From Dasypus novemcinctus (taxonomy: Eukaryota > Chordata > Mammalia > Cingulata > Dasypodidae), in contig NC_080680.1 of the NCBI RefSeq assembly GCF_030445035.2, positions 95,299,157 through 95,363,156 of the forward strand: a stretch of DNA of 64,000 bases, given 5' to 3'. Both the position numbers and the translations under genes were made by a program. The notes beneath the pieces were generated by a model that was not told the DNA's origin, did not search any database, and saw nothing but the letters and a program-made list of their open reading frames with translations. Positions 10,518 through 23,192 of the stretch are shown here, piece after piece. Within the stretch, counting starts at the first letter, position 1. Each line of letters opens with the position of its first letter.

Positions 10518-11689
10518 TAAGAGTTAAGATCATTTATATATGCATTTATATTATACAACAGCAGAAAGATAATAACTGAAATTATAACTGGGTGAATTTA
10601 GCCTGAAACTATTATTGTAAGTGTAAATTCTAAACTAACCTTACCTTTGTTTATGGTTACTTCAAGCCTAGCCTCACCCCTTGCCTTTGCCTATGGTTAT
10701 TTCATAACAGCTTCTGCCCCTATAGTCCAGGGAAAGGTGAACTTGGGGACATCCCTGTCTCCTTTCCTACTGGTATTAGTAACTCTGCTTTCTCTCATGA
10801 ATCCAAGCATAAACTAAATTGCTGCCTGGTGGAATTCTTAGCCCTTGGGGTTAAATGACCGCTGGAGTTTTATTATCTCCCAAGGACTGGGGGAAAAAAG
10901 GAAGTCTCCTGCCTTGACTGTCAGTGTTCCTAAAAGTGGCAATTCATGAGAGAAACCAGTCTCCCTGAGGCTTCAAATAGCCTCAGTAAATATACATAGA
11001 ATTAATCTTGTTACTTATCAAAATTCTGCTAAATTCAAGGTAAAATATAAGGTCTTGAAACAAAAGAAAATGGTGCTAAAGCATTGGGAGTATTTTATTT
11101 ATAAGCCATTAGTTAAGAAACAAAATTCTTTTGCAAAACTGCATGGTCATAGTGCAAATTAAGAAAAAGTTTCAGGAGTCTTTGAAATGTTTTGCAGTCA
11201 CACTTATTTTGTAGAGAAATGGAAGTTTTAAGTAATACAGTTATGTTTTTGTGTCAAACTATTTATGTCTGCCTATTTGATCAAATTGTTGAGGTTAAAA
11301 ATGCAGTTATATAAGTAATATGTATTTCTAGAAGCCAAATTAAGCTAAACAGTATATAAAAATAATGCAAATTATAAGTAACATCAATGAGTTGTGTTTC
11401 TGTGTCTAACTCTATTTACATCTGCCCATTTGCTCAGTGTATGCCTTCATATATCAGGATAATAGTATCAAATTAACAAATGAAAATTCTTAAAGAGCTC
11501 TATTCAAATTGTTAAAAATTAAATATGCAGTTATATATGTGAATAAATATTCCTGGAGCCCAAATTAGACTAAGCAGGATGGAAAGGTCATATAGAAATC
11601 TGATTATAGGAACCATTGGGAAAGAGCCTTCTCTTTGCTAGAGCTTTGAGGGTGAGACTAGGTGTGGCAGATAAAATTAAGAATCAGTC
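10518..11689 (+). other. Internal remnant of the ERV1-like provirus, no gene
   Basis: Decayed sequence, AT-rich from about 10970. The blocks near 11400-11560 match those at 230-420 and 7610-7780. No protein-like frame is present. Confidence 0.5.
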
Positions 11690-11691
11690 AG

Positions 11692-12140
11692 GGGAAGCAG
11701 ACTTGGCCCAGTGGATAGGGTGTCCGCCTACCACATGGGAGGCCTGCAGTTCAAACCCTGGGCCTCTTTGACCTGTGTGGAGCTGGCCCATGCACAGTGC
11801 TGATGTGTGCAAGGAGTGCTGTGCCATGCAGGGGTGTTCCCCACATAGGGGAGCCCCATGCAAAAGGAGTGCACCCTGTAAGGAAAGCCACCCAGTGCGA
11901 AAAAAAGTGCAGCCTGCCCAAGAAAGGTGGCACACACATGGAGAGCTGATGCAGCAAGATAATGCAACAAAAAGAAACACAGATTCCAAAGAATTACAGA
12001 TTCCAGTGCTGCTGACAACAACAGAAGTGGACAAAAGAAGAACACACAGAAAATGGACACAGAAAACAGACAACTGGGGTGGGGGGGCAGAGAAAGGGAG
12101 AGAAACAAATAAAGAGAAATAAATCTTAAAAAAAAAAAGT
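11692..12140 (+). repeat. DAS SINE (tRNA-derived, armadillo type), full length
   Basis: The 5' end has an A box (TGGCCCAGTGG, from 11704) and a B box (GTTCAAACC, from 11750), as expected of an RNA polymerase III promoter from a tRNA. A long tRNA-unrelated body follows, then a G/A-rich segment and an A tail. The 8-bp direct repeat GAATCAGT flanks it (11682-11689 and 12141-12148). DAS SINEs are characteristic of armadillos. A 115-residue open frame inside it (11775-12122) is incidental. Confidence 0.9.
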
Positions 12141-12148
12141 GAATCAGT

Positions 12149-14724
12149 TTGCCCTGTAATTTCCCAGTTTAAATCTTTTGACAGCCATAAAATAAGGGTA
12201 ATTAGTGGCTCTGTTAACAAATTTTGGTAAGTAAAAAAAGGTCCATAAAAACTATGGAAAAATCTTTCCTGAATTATGATTAAACAAATTAGGTAATTGT
12301 GTAATGTGTTTTGAAACCTGGTAGTCAGTATGCTTTTAAAAATTATTCATTTTCCTAACTTAAACAAAGAAGTTTTAGCTTCCTGTAAAGAAGAAAAGAG
12401 AACATTCCTTACATAAACTATAATGGTTTCAATTTTATTTAGCTTGAGTGTAATCTCCCTTAGTTTATAAAATACCCATGAAATAAACTAACATTTTATG
12501 TACAAAATCTTTAAAGTAATAAAAATTGTAAGTTCACATTAATGAAATTAAGCTAAAGAAGAAAGATTGTAGATATGCTCTCTTAAAAAAATAAAGTAAA
12601 TTTCTTTGGTTAGTAATTGTAATTTAATAAGTTTATTTAAACATAAGGTAACTAGTCAATGTGGTTATAGTCAATTATAAAGAGTTTGTAAAACATCTTT
12701 CAAACTGAATATGTTTAAATAGTTCTAGTTCTAGAAGTCATTGTTAACTAAAAACTTGGATTGGTATTGGTGGCAAGGAATAACTTTGTGATAATAAAAT
12801 CTGTCTGAAGGCCACTGCAAGGTGTATATTTAAGTAAATGGCAATAAAAAGTTATCTTGATTATATTGGGAGTCTTCTGTTTTCATTTTAACAATGAAAA
12901 ATAGTTTTTTCCCCCTCTATTACTAAAGTAAAACACCTACTATTATCTTAATAGTAAAATTGTATAAGTAAACAGTTATTTGATATATGATGTGTTGCAT
13001 TAAATTGTTTAAAATATATATAAAAACAAGGAATAAACATTAACATTGTCAAAATCTCTTGTGCATTCAAACCAGGCCTTGAATACATTACAGGTTGCCT
13101 CTCCTTGTGGGTTATTTGCTAGGCTGGTCACTAACCCCTCAATTAGAAATATTTGCTATATCAACCTCTGGTTCTGCTCCTGAAGTTGATGGAAACTATG
13201 TTGCAGTTTCAAGCTCCTGCAGCAGCCAATGATGACTCAGTACAGCCAAGTATACAATGGATATCGTCTCCAGACTGGCACTGTTCCATAGTGCCGGAGA
13301 GCACTATGCACCAGGCTGGGTAAAATACTGGAAACTCTCTCTAAGATCAACAATGCTGTGACTTGCTCGCTGTGTGAAAAACATGCTAAGTGGAGCCAGG
13401 ATACCAGAATATTGTAAGTAAAACCTAAACACAATTAGCATTATGGCTTGCTCCCATGGAGAGATAACATGTAAAGTATTACAATCCTGAAATTTAAAAC
13501 TATTAATTGCAACTCAGAATCCTTATGCATTAAGTAATACATTAATTAATATTAAAGTGCTGTACTTTTATCCTTTTATCCTAAATATATGCCTAATAAT
13601 TATAACATTATCTTTTCTGTTCTGGATCAGGTACTAAAGTATATTAGAAATGTTAAATTCCTGGTAACTTTATTTTCTAAATAATTAATAAACATGTCTA
13701 TAAAATAAGGCCACAGTCTTAGCCAGGCTCAGTCAACTTACTTAGAGTAGAGTGTACTCTACTGTGTAGCAAAAATGAGGCTTGCTAAAAAAAAAAAAAA
13801 AAAAAAAATGAGGCTTGCTTGTTAATAATGGGTCATGTATTAAACAGTCAAAATTACCAGAAATTGTACTCATAAAACCGAAATGTAAAAATCTGTAGTT
13901 CTAATCTACTCCCACAGCTAAAAAAAACTAAGAAAATTTCCAGGTTAGTGCACTAATCCTGCATGAAACTAACTGTCCAAAAGGTGCCAGGTCACCAGGA
14001 GCATCTAACAGAACACATGAGTGCCAATTATTAAACAGCCTGAAATGTGTCTTCAAAACAAAGCTAAGTATCTATTGCAATTTCTCTCTAAAAATAACTT
14101 AGAGAAAAAAATAGATATATACTGTTCCCACCAGCTTTTAAAAAGGGGTGCCATCTTTATAAGCACCTAACCTTGTCTACCTCTGTAATCCAATGTCCTC
14201 TTTAAAAATGGGTATTCCAAAATTTTAATTAAGTTTGTTTCTTTAAGAGTGAACATCTTATTAACCATATGAAAACTTCATCCAACTTCATACAGAATGC
14301 CAGATCCATCTTCCTCCAGTTAAAATAAAATAAGAGTTTTACACCTTGTTAGGCAATGACTACAGCCCATGGCCAGCAGGAAGCAGTTACAGAAAAGAGA
14401 TCATCTCCCTTCAGCACCCCTTTAAGATTAAAGGTGTAAACTCTTTAAGGGTAAAACAAAATTAATAGATGGATCTGGAGCCTGACAGGAAATCCATGTG
14501 AGCGCCGGTGGCCCCAGAATGAATGCAGGGGGGCCCCCACCCCAGGATTCTGCTGTCCAGAATGAAAACTTCTAAACTTCTAAAAACAAAGTCCTGGATA
14601 CTACATTAAAAACTGATAAGTAAAGTAATCAATCAAAACAACAAACAGCCATCCACCTCATAGCTCCAACAATAATTATGCCAAAGCTTAGCAAGTGAAG
14701 CTTTGGCATAAGGTGGGAAAATGA
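12149..14724 (+). other. Internal remnant of the ERV1-like provirus up to its 3' LTR, no gene
   Basis: AT-rich sequence. Blocks near 12650-12770 resemble 830-950. It contains a poly(A)-only insertion (13775-13820) and a short palindrome (13746-13763). A purine-rich run (aaggtgggaaaatga) ends at the 3' LTR and fits a polypurine tract. No open frame looks like a protein. Confidence 0.5.
13775..13820 (+). repeat. Poly(A)-only retro-insertion with a 12-bp target duplication
   Basis: The segment ATGAGGCTTGCT (13775-13786) is followed by a pure run of 22 A and then by ATGAGGCTTGCT again (13809-13820). Preceding A residues extend the similarity. This is the footprint expected when L1 machinery primes on a target and copies only the poly(A) tail of an RNA. 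Confidence 0.7.
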
Positions 14725-15207
14725 TGTGGGCTTTGGGTGGGAGGCTCTTTGTCTCTTTGGAGATAACCTTAAACTAAGCTGTCTGTCCTGACTTGTGGAT
14801 GTGGGATGGTGAGAGGCTACAGCCCTGCCCTTGGTAACCATGGCAATGACTCCAGTCCCAGGAAACAGTTTATCAATGCAAACTCTATAAACTTTAAATA
14901 TTCAGGGAAAATGTAAACCAAATGTGCTAAAAGCTTATCTAGAATGTATGAAGTCCATGCTAAAAGCTTACCTAGGATGTGGAAGATATATATGCTAATT
15001 CAAACCTATTGAGCACTGAAACAAAGAATGATTTAGCCCTTCCTCTGTATAAAAGGAACTCAAGATTCTTGTTTGGGGCTTGGGTTCGAAACAGAAAGCT
15101 TCTGAGTCTGGCCAGCCATCAATAAACCATTTTTCCTTCTCAAAATCATTCCTGAGTCCTGGCCTTTCTATACGCAAATAATTGAACTTCTCTCAAATTC
15201 TACAACA
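14725..15207 (+). repeat. 3' LTR of the old ERV1-like provirus
   Basis: This is the colinear partner of 2630-3101. It begins TGTGGGCT and ends CTACAACA. It has a TATA-like 'gtataaaag' near 15047 and an 'aataaa' polyadenylation-like signal near 15120, giving a normal U3-R-U5 order. By eye divergence from the 5' copy is about 8%. Confidence 0.75.
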
Positions 15208-15572
15208 GTACCAATGAAGGCATTGAAATTATGTGATAAACTTCCAGCTACCCTACAGCCCAAAATGGGGAAATAACAATAATTTGTCATTGCCTATGCC
15301 TCAAACTATACAAATTTGGGAAAAGAGGTCATTTTTGATCAAGTACTGGCCTATATAGCCTTGCTGGTAAGAAATCTTTAGCCCATGAGAGATAAATCAT
15401 CTGTTAGTTGGAAGTTTGTATAAATCTGCTGTAGTTATGGATTATGTATAAAATGCTGTTTTCTGATTGACATTGTTACTTAAATGATAAGCACACAATG
15501 AGCCCTTCAGGGTATGAGGCAGTAAGAAACAACCTAATCTGTCTTAGTTGCTTTATAAAAACAAAAAAGGGA

Positions 15573-15910
15573 ATATGTTGTGGGAAATTGGCTTACTTAT
15601 TTGTTGCTTTCTGTTATTGTACAAAATGTCCTAAGTTGCTTCCTGTTATTGTAAATTACCTTATTGTAGATGTTGCAAGTTGCTTCCTGTTTTGTACAAG
15701 ATGTTCTAAGTTGCTTCCTGTTATTATAAATTACCTTATTGTAGATGTTGCAAGTTGCTTCCTGTAGCCTACAGCTGCTTGTTAAGCTTTCAAATAAATA
15801 CAATGGGGAAACTAAGGCAGAGGCTCTCAGTTTCAAAAGCTGTGAATTCCCCTGGTCCCATCTTTGTTTCCTTCTGTGTCTTTCTTTCTGTCCTTTTCTC
15901 TCTTCAGTTC
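15573..15910 (+). repeat. Possible solo or terminal LTR with internal 75-bp tandem repeat
   Basis: A purine-rich run (acaaaaaagggaata) precedes a TGTTGTGGG start, the look of a polypurine tract next to an LTR. Within it a 75-bp unit ('taagttgcttcctgttat') begins at 15632 and 15707, with a partial unit before it. A 'caaataaatacaatgg' signal lies near 15790 and a pyrimidine-rich end follows. No partner LTR is in view, so the family and the far end are uncertain. Confidence 0.4.
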
Positions 15911-15929
15911 TGCGTCACCCTCCCTTCAT

Positions 15930-16765
15930 GCACTGGCCTCTTTCTGACTTGGGCTGGTTCTCACCCCAGCTGTTCCCAGGGTTATCTCTTAGCCAGCCAA
16001 GTCTCCCAATCAGTAGCTGAAATTAGCAGCCAACTGTCTCCTCCTCTCCTGTTTTTGGGAAATGGAGCTTCCAATTCCCATCACAGAGCAGCTCCTGGGG
16101 TGGCTTGTGGTGCCAGAATAGGACAATCACTGGCCTCCACGGCTTGGCTGGTAATTTCCCAGAGAGGCTGGTGCAGGTCCCTGTGACTTCTCCCTGCTGG
16201 AGGTGGCACTGGGGCCTAGGCTAGACCTGCAATATGATCTGGATGGGAAGAAGCCAATCCCTACCAGCAGTGGAATTCTCAGTCCCCCCCCCACACACAC
16301 ACACACTTCCCCTTGTGCCAGGTGCAGAATTAAGATGGTGGCTCCCAGCCTCTTTCTGACCTGGACAGGCTCAAACCTTAGCTGTTCTCAGGATCATAAT
16401 GTAGCCCACTGAATTTCCTCATCGTAGCTGAAATTGGTGCCCAACTGTCTTTTCCTCCCCTGTTTTGGGGAAGTGGAGCTTTCAATTTCAGCTGCGGAGC
16501 AGCTCCTGAGGCAGCTTGTGCCTCCAGTGGAGGATGAGCACCAGCCTCTGTGGCATGGAGTGCTCTACTTACAAGTCTTCTCTGCATACGGGCAGCCTCC
16601 TCCTTCCACTCCTTCAATGATGTGGCAGGATGCTCTTCTGGTCTCCTGGAGCCCCCAAACAGGTGCTTCAGCTAACTCCAGAGAACTCTGGGTGTTTGCT
16701 AACTGACCTGTAGCAGGAGCTGACTCTAGGAGCTCCTTACTCTCCTACCATCTTGCTGGCTTCTC
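15930..16765 (-). mobile_element. L1-type 5'UTR relic, two ~412-bp monomers, minus strand
   Basis: Read on the minus strand the segment starts 'ggagaagccagcaagatggt', which resembles the conserved L1 5' end with its YY1-type core. Two tandem units follow, with 'tttctgac' and 'ctgaaatt' landmarks repeated at 412-bp spacing (15941/16353 on the plus strand). No ORF1 follows. It is therefore a promoter-region fragment, and of a different subfamily from the full-length L1 at 28.9 kb. HAL1 is an alternative origin. Confidence 0.5.
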
Positions 16766-16769
16766 CTGC

Positions 16770-16915
16770 TCATTTGTTTTTGCTCATTGTCTGTGCTTTG
16801 TCTGCTCATTGTCTGCTTATTGTTTCTTTTCTTTAGGAGGCACTGGGAATGAACCCAGGACCTCCCATGTGGAGGTGGGAGCTCAATAGCTTGAGCCACA
16901 TCTACTTCCAAAATG
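16770..16915 (-). repeat. DAS SINE fragment, minus strand
   Basis: The minus strand ends with the tRNA-like head, visible on the plus strand as 'gggaatgaacccagga', 'cctcccatgtgg' and 'gccacatctacttcc' (reverse of the A/B box region). It has 'tctgctcattgtctg' blocks but lacks a full body. Confidence 0.65.
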
Positions 16916-16984
16916 CTTTTTTATAGGGTTATTTTTTTCAAATCAGGATCAAATAATATTTAAACATAGTGATTAGCTATTTTT

Positions 16985-17165
16985 AAAAAAGATTTATTTA
17001 TTTATTTATCCCCCCCTCCCCTCCTCTCACCCTGCTGTTTTTGCTGTCTGTGTTGTCTTCTCATCACATTTTCTCTTCTCTAGGATTCACCGGGATTTGA
17101 TCCTTGAGACTCCTGATGTGGAGAGAGGTTCCCTGTCAATTGTGCCATCTCAGTTCCTGTGATTG
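16985..17165 (-). repeat. DAS-type SINE fragment, minus strand
   Basis: It starts on the plus strand with the A-tail complement 'aagatttatttatttattt', continues with C-rich and 'gctgtctgtgttgtcttct' blocks, and ends in a degenerate tRNA-like head ('tgtgccatctcagttcctg'). Confidence 0.6.
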
Positions 17166-17257
17166 GCTATTTAGTCTTTTTGGTCTCTTTGAATAAATAG
17201 GTTCTTTTTTCTCTCTTTATCTCTTTTTTACCTTCCCCCCTCCCTTTGGGCCTTTTC

Positions 17258-17682
17258 CTTTTTATTTTTAAGATTTATTTTTATTTATTTCTCTCCCCTC
17301 CCCCCCCCAACCCCCACCATCTGCTCTCTGTATCCATTTGCTGTGTGTTCTTCCATGACCACTTCTATCCTTATCAGCAGCACTGGGAATCTGTGTCTCT
17401 TTTCATTGCATCATCTTGCTGTGTCAGCTCTCCGTGTGTGCAGCACCATTCCTGCACAGGCTATACTTTCTTTCATGCTGGGCAGCTCTCCTTACGGGGC
17501 ACACTCCTTGTGCGTGGAGCTCCTCTACACAGGGGACACCCCTGTGTGGCATGGCACCCCTTGCACGCATCAGCACTGCACATGGGCCAGCTCCACATGG
17601 GTCAAGGAGGCCCGGGGTTTGAACCATGGACCTCCCATGTGGTAGGTGGATGCCCTATCCATTGGGCCAAGTTCACTTCTCT
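17258..17682 (-). repeat. DAS SINE, full length, minus strand
   Basis: The body is the reverse complement of the element at 11692-12140, ending in the tRNA-like head 'atccattgggccaagttc' near 17657. The 10-bp direct repeat GGGCCTTTTC flanks it (17248-17257 and 17683-17692), so this is a discrete insertion. Long open frames across it on either strand are incidental. Confidence 0.88.
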
Positions 17683-18159
17683 GGGCCTTTTCTTCTCTCT
17701 CTCCCTTCCCCCCTTTTCTCTTGCAATTTATTTGTGGGAGAAAACATGTCTTTTTTTTGTGGAATGTCCTACAGTCTGGCCTTTTCTGATTTCATTGCCA
17801 TATTATAATTTAATGTGCTCCTCTGCACTCTTTGGCTATAAATTTGGTATTCAATCTAGAATGATTGGATTCATATTTGATTTTGGAGGGAGGGGAGAGC
17901 CTACTTCATAGGTGGTGATGTTTTCTTCCATAGTGAAGGAACATAATATCTGATTGTGAATTTTTGGGTGATTTTCAGATGTTGCTATTCAATACCTAGA
18001 TCTATTCATTTGGGCTAAAATAAAATCAAATGTGTGTGTGTGTTTGTGCAGGAGAAGGGTATGGAGTGGAAAGAAGGAAAAGAAATTGTCTAAAATCTGG
18101 GACTGTCTTCTTAGAGTGCCTCTATGGAAAATAAATAATGCCCAACCATTTTCTCCTTT

Positions 18160-18975
18160 TTTCTTTTTCTTTGTTAGAATAATTGTAGGTTTACAGAAAT
18201 ATCATGCATAAAATAGAGTTTCCATGTACTACCCTATTATTAACACCTTGTGTTAGTGTGGTGCATTTGTTATAATTAATAAAAAATAGTTTTGTAATTG
18301 TACTATTAACTATAGTCCAAGGTTTACATTAGGATTCATTGTGTTATACAATCCTATAAATTTTATTAAAAAATTTCAGTCCAGTAATATATACAACCTA
18401 AATTTCCCCCTTTTAACCACGTTCAAATATATAATTCACTGCTGTTAATTATGTTCACAATGTTATGCTATCATCACTACCATTCATTTCCAAAACATTT
18501 CCTTTACCCCAAATAGAAATTCTGTACAGTTTAAGCATTAACTCCCATTCCCTTCCCCCACCTCGGTCACCTATAGCCTCTATTCTAGTTTCTGACTCTA
18601 TGAACTTGCTTACATTAATTATTTCATTTTAACGAGATCATATAATATTTGTCTTTTTTGTGTCTGGTTTATTTCACTCAACATTATGTCTTCAGGATTA
18701 ATCCATATTGTTAAATGTATCAGAACTTTTTATGGCTGAATACTATTCCATTTTATGTATATACCACATTTTGTTTATCCATTCATTGGTTCGTGGATAC
18801 TTGGGTTACCTCCATTTTTGGGCAATTCTGAATAATGTCACTATCTGTAGGAGCCCCTCCTTTCAATTCTTCTGGGTATATCCTGAAAGTGGGATTGCCA
18901 GGTCATATGATAATTCTAAACCTAACTATCTGAGGAGCCACCAAATTGTCTTCTACAGCAGCTATTTCCAACCAT
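18160..18975 (-). mobile_element. Old L1 3' end (ORF2 tail plus 3'UTR), minus strand
   Basis: On the minus strand the order is the ORF2 C-terminus, seen in reverse near 18640-18960 (including the usual 'cattccattttatgtatata' region around 18750), then the 3'UTR down to about 18165. The same 3'UTR reappears at 40120-41650. It carries many substitutions and is 5' truncated. Confidence 0.75.
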
Positions 18976-21900
18976 TTTCAATCTCTTTGTCTTCATCCTC
19001 AGATTCCAGAGTAGGAGGGCATCTGAGAGTGCTATCAAACTGATTTTACTGGGGGAAGAATTCACTTCCCCAAAGGAAATAAGGATGTTATTAAAGAGTT
19101 AAAAAATGAATCCTTTGATAAATAACAACTATCACTCTGTGGGTCATGATAAAGGTATAGTTTTTGAGACAACTGATTAAAATCTGTTTCTCTGTTTCCA
19201 CTGGATTTTTATCATTAACACTAACAGGTAGTTAAGTGTTCTAGCTAATGACTGCATTTGTTATGTGTAAGTGATTAGTGAAAAAACATTTTTATGTCCC
19301 CAATTTGTGAGTATAAATATCTCAGTAAGCCATGTGTCATTATTATTATGTTTCAAAATGATTCTAAGAATCTCTTCAATTTGCATATAATCTCAGAATT
19401 TTTTAATATGGTCCCCCTCTCCCTACTGTTTCTTCTTTTCAAAGATTTGTTTAATTCAGGTAGTCTTATAATGAGTGCTCTAGAATACATAAAATGTATG
19501 GATCAACTCCAACAGAAGTGTGCTATTGTTTGAGAGCGGGAAATCAGAAGTCATTGGAGGGCAGGATGGAAACATGATATCAGTTGTCAAAGCTATCTCC
19601 TTACTATATCACAAAGTCCCATGCCTTGCACATAATTCAACTAAGTCAGAATGCTTTTGTTTATAACAAACAGTCATTAATTTCAGAAAGGATAGATTAG
19701 GAAGGATGACTTCTTGAGAAGGTGAACTTGGAACCATTTCCCCTTGGGGTTTCTCCTTGCCTAGCTGTTGACATTGTACAAGATTATGTTGTACCTGCAA
19801 GGATAGATCCTTCCTACAGGCACAATTGGTGTCTGCAGTTTCATGTTTTTTGCTTCAGCAAGACTTGTTTCTATGCAAGGAGAGGGAGCAGGCTCCTGAG
19901 TCACAGTCTCAGCTGATAAGGGAAAGTGGAGGAGCTCAGCCCAAGTGCAATTAATATTTCTTCTGAGAACAGTTGGAACCTCCTGAGGTTAGTGGAGTTC
20001 CAGAGTGACTGTACGCAGGTGAGGCTGCTTCATTGGAATGAACAAATCTATAAAAAGGCTTTTATGAAAAAATTCCATAAAGGAGATCCCTAATTTGGAG
20101 GATGCAGTAGAGAGGGAGCACAGCTCTGCCCAGACTTTCTAACTTGGGTGTTTATTAAATACAGAAAATAAGGGCACAGTCTGCCCCAATAACAAATGAG
20201 TATGGATTTAAAAATAATAAATCATAATCCTCTTGTAGAAAATAATGTGATATTGGTATCAAAAGACCAAACAGAATAGTATGAAGTCCATTCATCATGG
20301 TCAAGAGAAGTAATAGGTTGGAGGACTTGTCACCTATAACTGGGAAAGATACACTTTTGAGTGGATATATGAAGGCTGAGATGGAGAATATATAGTCATG
20401 CAATCCTGGAGGGCATAGAGATATTTTAAAGTTTCCAGATGCTGGAAATACATGACAGAGGACCTGATTTATTTTATGAGAGTTTGGAGGATCAAGTTTA
20501 GAGACAGAGAAAGGAGGCTCTAGTTTATACATCTCTGAGTGAAACTTTGTAATTCATCAACACAAGATGGAGAACAGATTAGAAATAGAATTTAGATCAA
20601 GAGGACATTGACTAGAGCACATTTTAAACATATAATTATTGATATAACATAGAAGACCCACTATATGTCCCTTGGTTCATTCGTCAACTTGGAAAGTCAA
20701 GAATGACCAGGGAGGAGGACTTGGCACTATAGCTCTTCCCTCTCCTTCTCCATGACTCCATATGTCCTTTGAAGCACCAGGTGTTAATTGAGAAATCTGT
20801 GATGCTTTTCTGTACCTTTCCAGGGATTCTCTCATTCCCTTTTTTTCTCCCAGATTTCAGTTTAGTTTATTGTCTTGAGGTGTTTCAGTGTTTTCTATGT
20901 GTGTACCCTCATATCTCTACTAAAAGAACTAATCCTCTTTTTTCCCTCCTCTAGCACCAGCATCCTGATCCCTCAAAGTTGCCTATAGGGGATCCACAGA
21001 GCTCATGCTCTGAGGGGAGTGACATTGAGTTACTGGAAAATAAGAAAGATAGAAGAGTCCTTTGAGAAACCAGTCAACGAGAGCACTATCACTACTTATT
21101 ACATATATTGCATATAATTAACTTGAAAATACAGTTTTGCTTTGCTTGGAAGAAAATGGATTCTTAATGATATTACATTCTTATTCTCTTGGATATTTCT
21201 ACTCTTTCTGTGATTTTTCCTTTTTGAAGACCTATATCTCTCACCCTTTTACCATGAAGGGACTTACTCTGTTTCTCTTCATTGATATTTCTGCTTTTTT
21301 TCCATCCTCATCCACAGCTCCATACAAACATCTCTGTGTGAACACTATTTCAAATGAATAATAGGATCACAAAAACATATAATTTGAGTCCTATCCAGTG
21401 AACACAGAAGGATATAGGAAGAAGAATAGACAGAGTAACAAATGCTGGAAAAAAGTAAGTTTTCTTTTTCTTTTAAGTTCCAGGTCTCTGTATAGTGTTT
21501 AGAGTAAAGAAATCACCAAGATAGATGTCCTGAAAATAGTTTTGATTCTTTGGGTAATTTACTACTATGGCATCCCACGATGGTGACTGTGTGCTTTGTG
21601 CCCTCATTAAATATGGCATTATTTGTGTCTTTCTCTTCTGGAAAAGCTGGAAAGAATCATTCTATAAATACCTAACACCAACCTTTTCCCTTTGGACAGA
21701 GAATAGATGAGAAAATTGCCATTTAATTAATTATTTAATTATGCCATTCTCTTCACCTACTTGCTTATTCATCACAGTACTTTTTAAACTGGTGATAAAT
21801 GTGCCATATATTGATTCTGGAAAATTTAGGTAGCAAAAAAGTGTAAAAGATAAATTAAACCATCTATAAATCCACTGTTCAGAAGTTACCAGTTATCATT

Positions 21901-23190
21901 TTGGTATTTTTCCTTGTATTTTTAATGCATATCTGATAAACTATGTCTATACTGTATATGCATTTTGTATTATATTTTTAGAAACAGTCTTATATTGTGA
22001 ATAATTTTATCATGCCCTTAAATATAATCCAAAACATTATTCTTAATGTTTACATAATTTACATTATATTAATGTACTATAGTTTAACTTGTACCAGATA
22101 ATTGGACAATCCAGTAGTATGGTATGTAATTTTAAATTATCCTGTAATGAATATTATTTGTACAAAGGTTCTGTGGTCATCTCTGATTTATATCTTGTGA
22201 AAAATTCCCCCAAAGCAAATTCCTTGGCCAAAATTTGTGAATGTTATCAAGATTCTTTCTCCATGTAAACAAAATTGCTTTACTGTGAGATTCTACAAAG
22301 TTTTTTTTTTTTTTTTATCTCTACAGCTTAATACTCATATATTCTCCAACATGGGGGCACCAAAAAAATTCATGAGTAAGATAATATCCTGTTTATTAAT
22401 TTGCATTTCATTAATTATGAGTTAGGTACACTCTTCTTCCTTCCTCACTGTTTTGTGCTCAGAGATTACTTTGTTCATTCCTCCTGATGAACTGTTTTCA
22501 TGTTATATTTAGTTTATAATAATTGGCATTTAAGGGGCTGGAGTGAAGTTTATTCAGAACTATAGAATTTGCTACATGGGAAATAATGCATAATAGTTGA
22601 CATTAAATATTACAGATGTAGCTCATTAATTGAAGATGGCCTGAAAATATATGACTGAGGAGATTTGGGAAAACCAAAATCCAGCTAAGGGGATTAGAAT
22701 GTGTTTCAGGAAAATGTGGCATATGCAAAAGAAAACTGGAGCCTAATGAATCATATGTCTTTGTGGTGCAAGACAATGTGAACAGCTAACGTGACGTCCA
22801 GTAAAGAGGTGTTCAAAAGGCAATAACTTTTTACTTCTAACACTAATCAGGGGAAATGTTGCAGACTAGTGGTTGATTATCTAGTCCATTTTGTGACCTC
22901 AGGAAAGCAGAACCATCTCTGATTATTTGCCATCTTGTTAAAGGTTATCAGCTTTACCACTTAAATTAGTTCCTCCATTCCCCTAGAGATCTCAGCAGAA
23001 TTACAATATAGGAAAAATCTCACATCAATAAATGTAAAGGAAGGAGATATCATCAGCATATGTGAATTTCAATGGATTTTGAAGAGATATAAAGCAAATA
23101 AGACTGTCTAGGAGGGGACAACAATAGTGGAGAGTGCTGATCTCACTGGCAGGGGCACCAGTCCCAGAGCGAACTGGTTCCAAGGAGTGA
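18976..23190. other. Mostly unique or anciently repetitive sequence, no gene
   Basis: I see no host gene here. Open frames are short and lack domain features. The part from about 21780 to 22420 has the wording of a very old L1 3' end in reverse ('attccttggccaaaa', 'cctgtaatgaatat'), but I am unsure. The rest holds no repeat I can name. Confidence 0.5.
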
Positions 23191-23192
23191 GA

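Larger units (their letters stand above)
2630..15207 (+). mobile_element. Old class I (ERV1-like) provirus, broken, with a nested younger provirus
   Basis: Two direct LTR copies (2630-3101 and 14725-15207) bracket 11.6 kb. A proline-type primer-binding site lies just after the first LTR, and a purine-rich tract ends just before the second. About 5.7 kb of the interior is a later betaretrovirus-like insertion (4835-10512). A DAS SINE (11692-12140) is a further insertion. By eye the LTRs differ at roughly 8% of positions plus a small indel, which suggests tens of millions of years at ordinary mammalian rates. No open gag, pol or env is recognisable in the remaining AT-rich interior. It is a thoroughly decayed fossil with many breaks. 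Confidence 0.7.

Noticed and set aside
11704-11770. Possible tRNA gene
   Set aside because: The A and B boxes belong to the tRNA-derived head of a DAS SINE with a long non-tRNA body and target duplications. It is not a functional tRNA.
11684-12220. 178-codon minus-strand frame
   Set aside because: It covers a DAS SINE in reverse. Similar frames appear in the other SINE copies.
17246-17911. 221-codon plus-strand frame
   Set aside because: The first two thirds are a reversed DAS SINE and the rest has no domain-like features.
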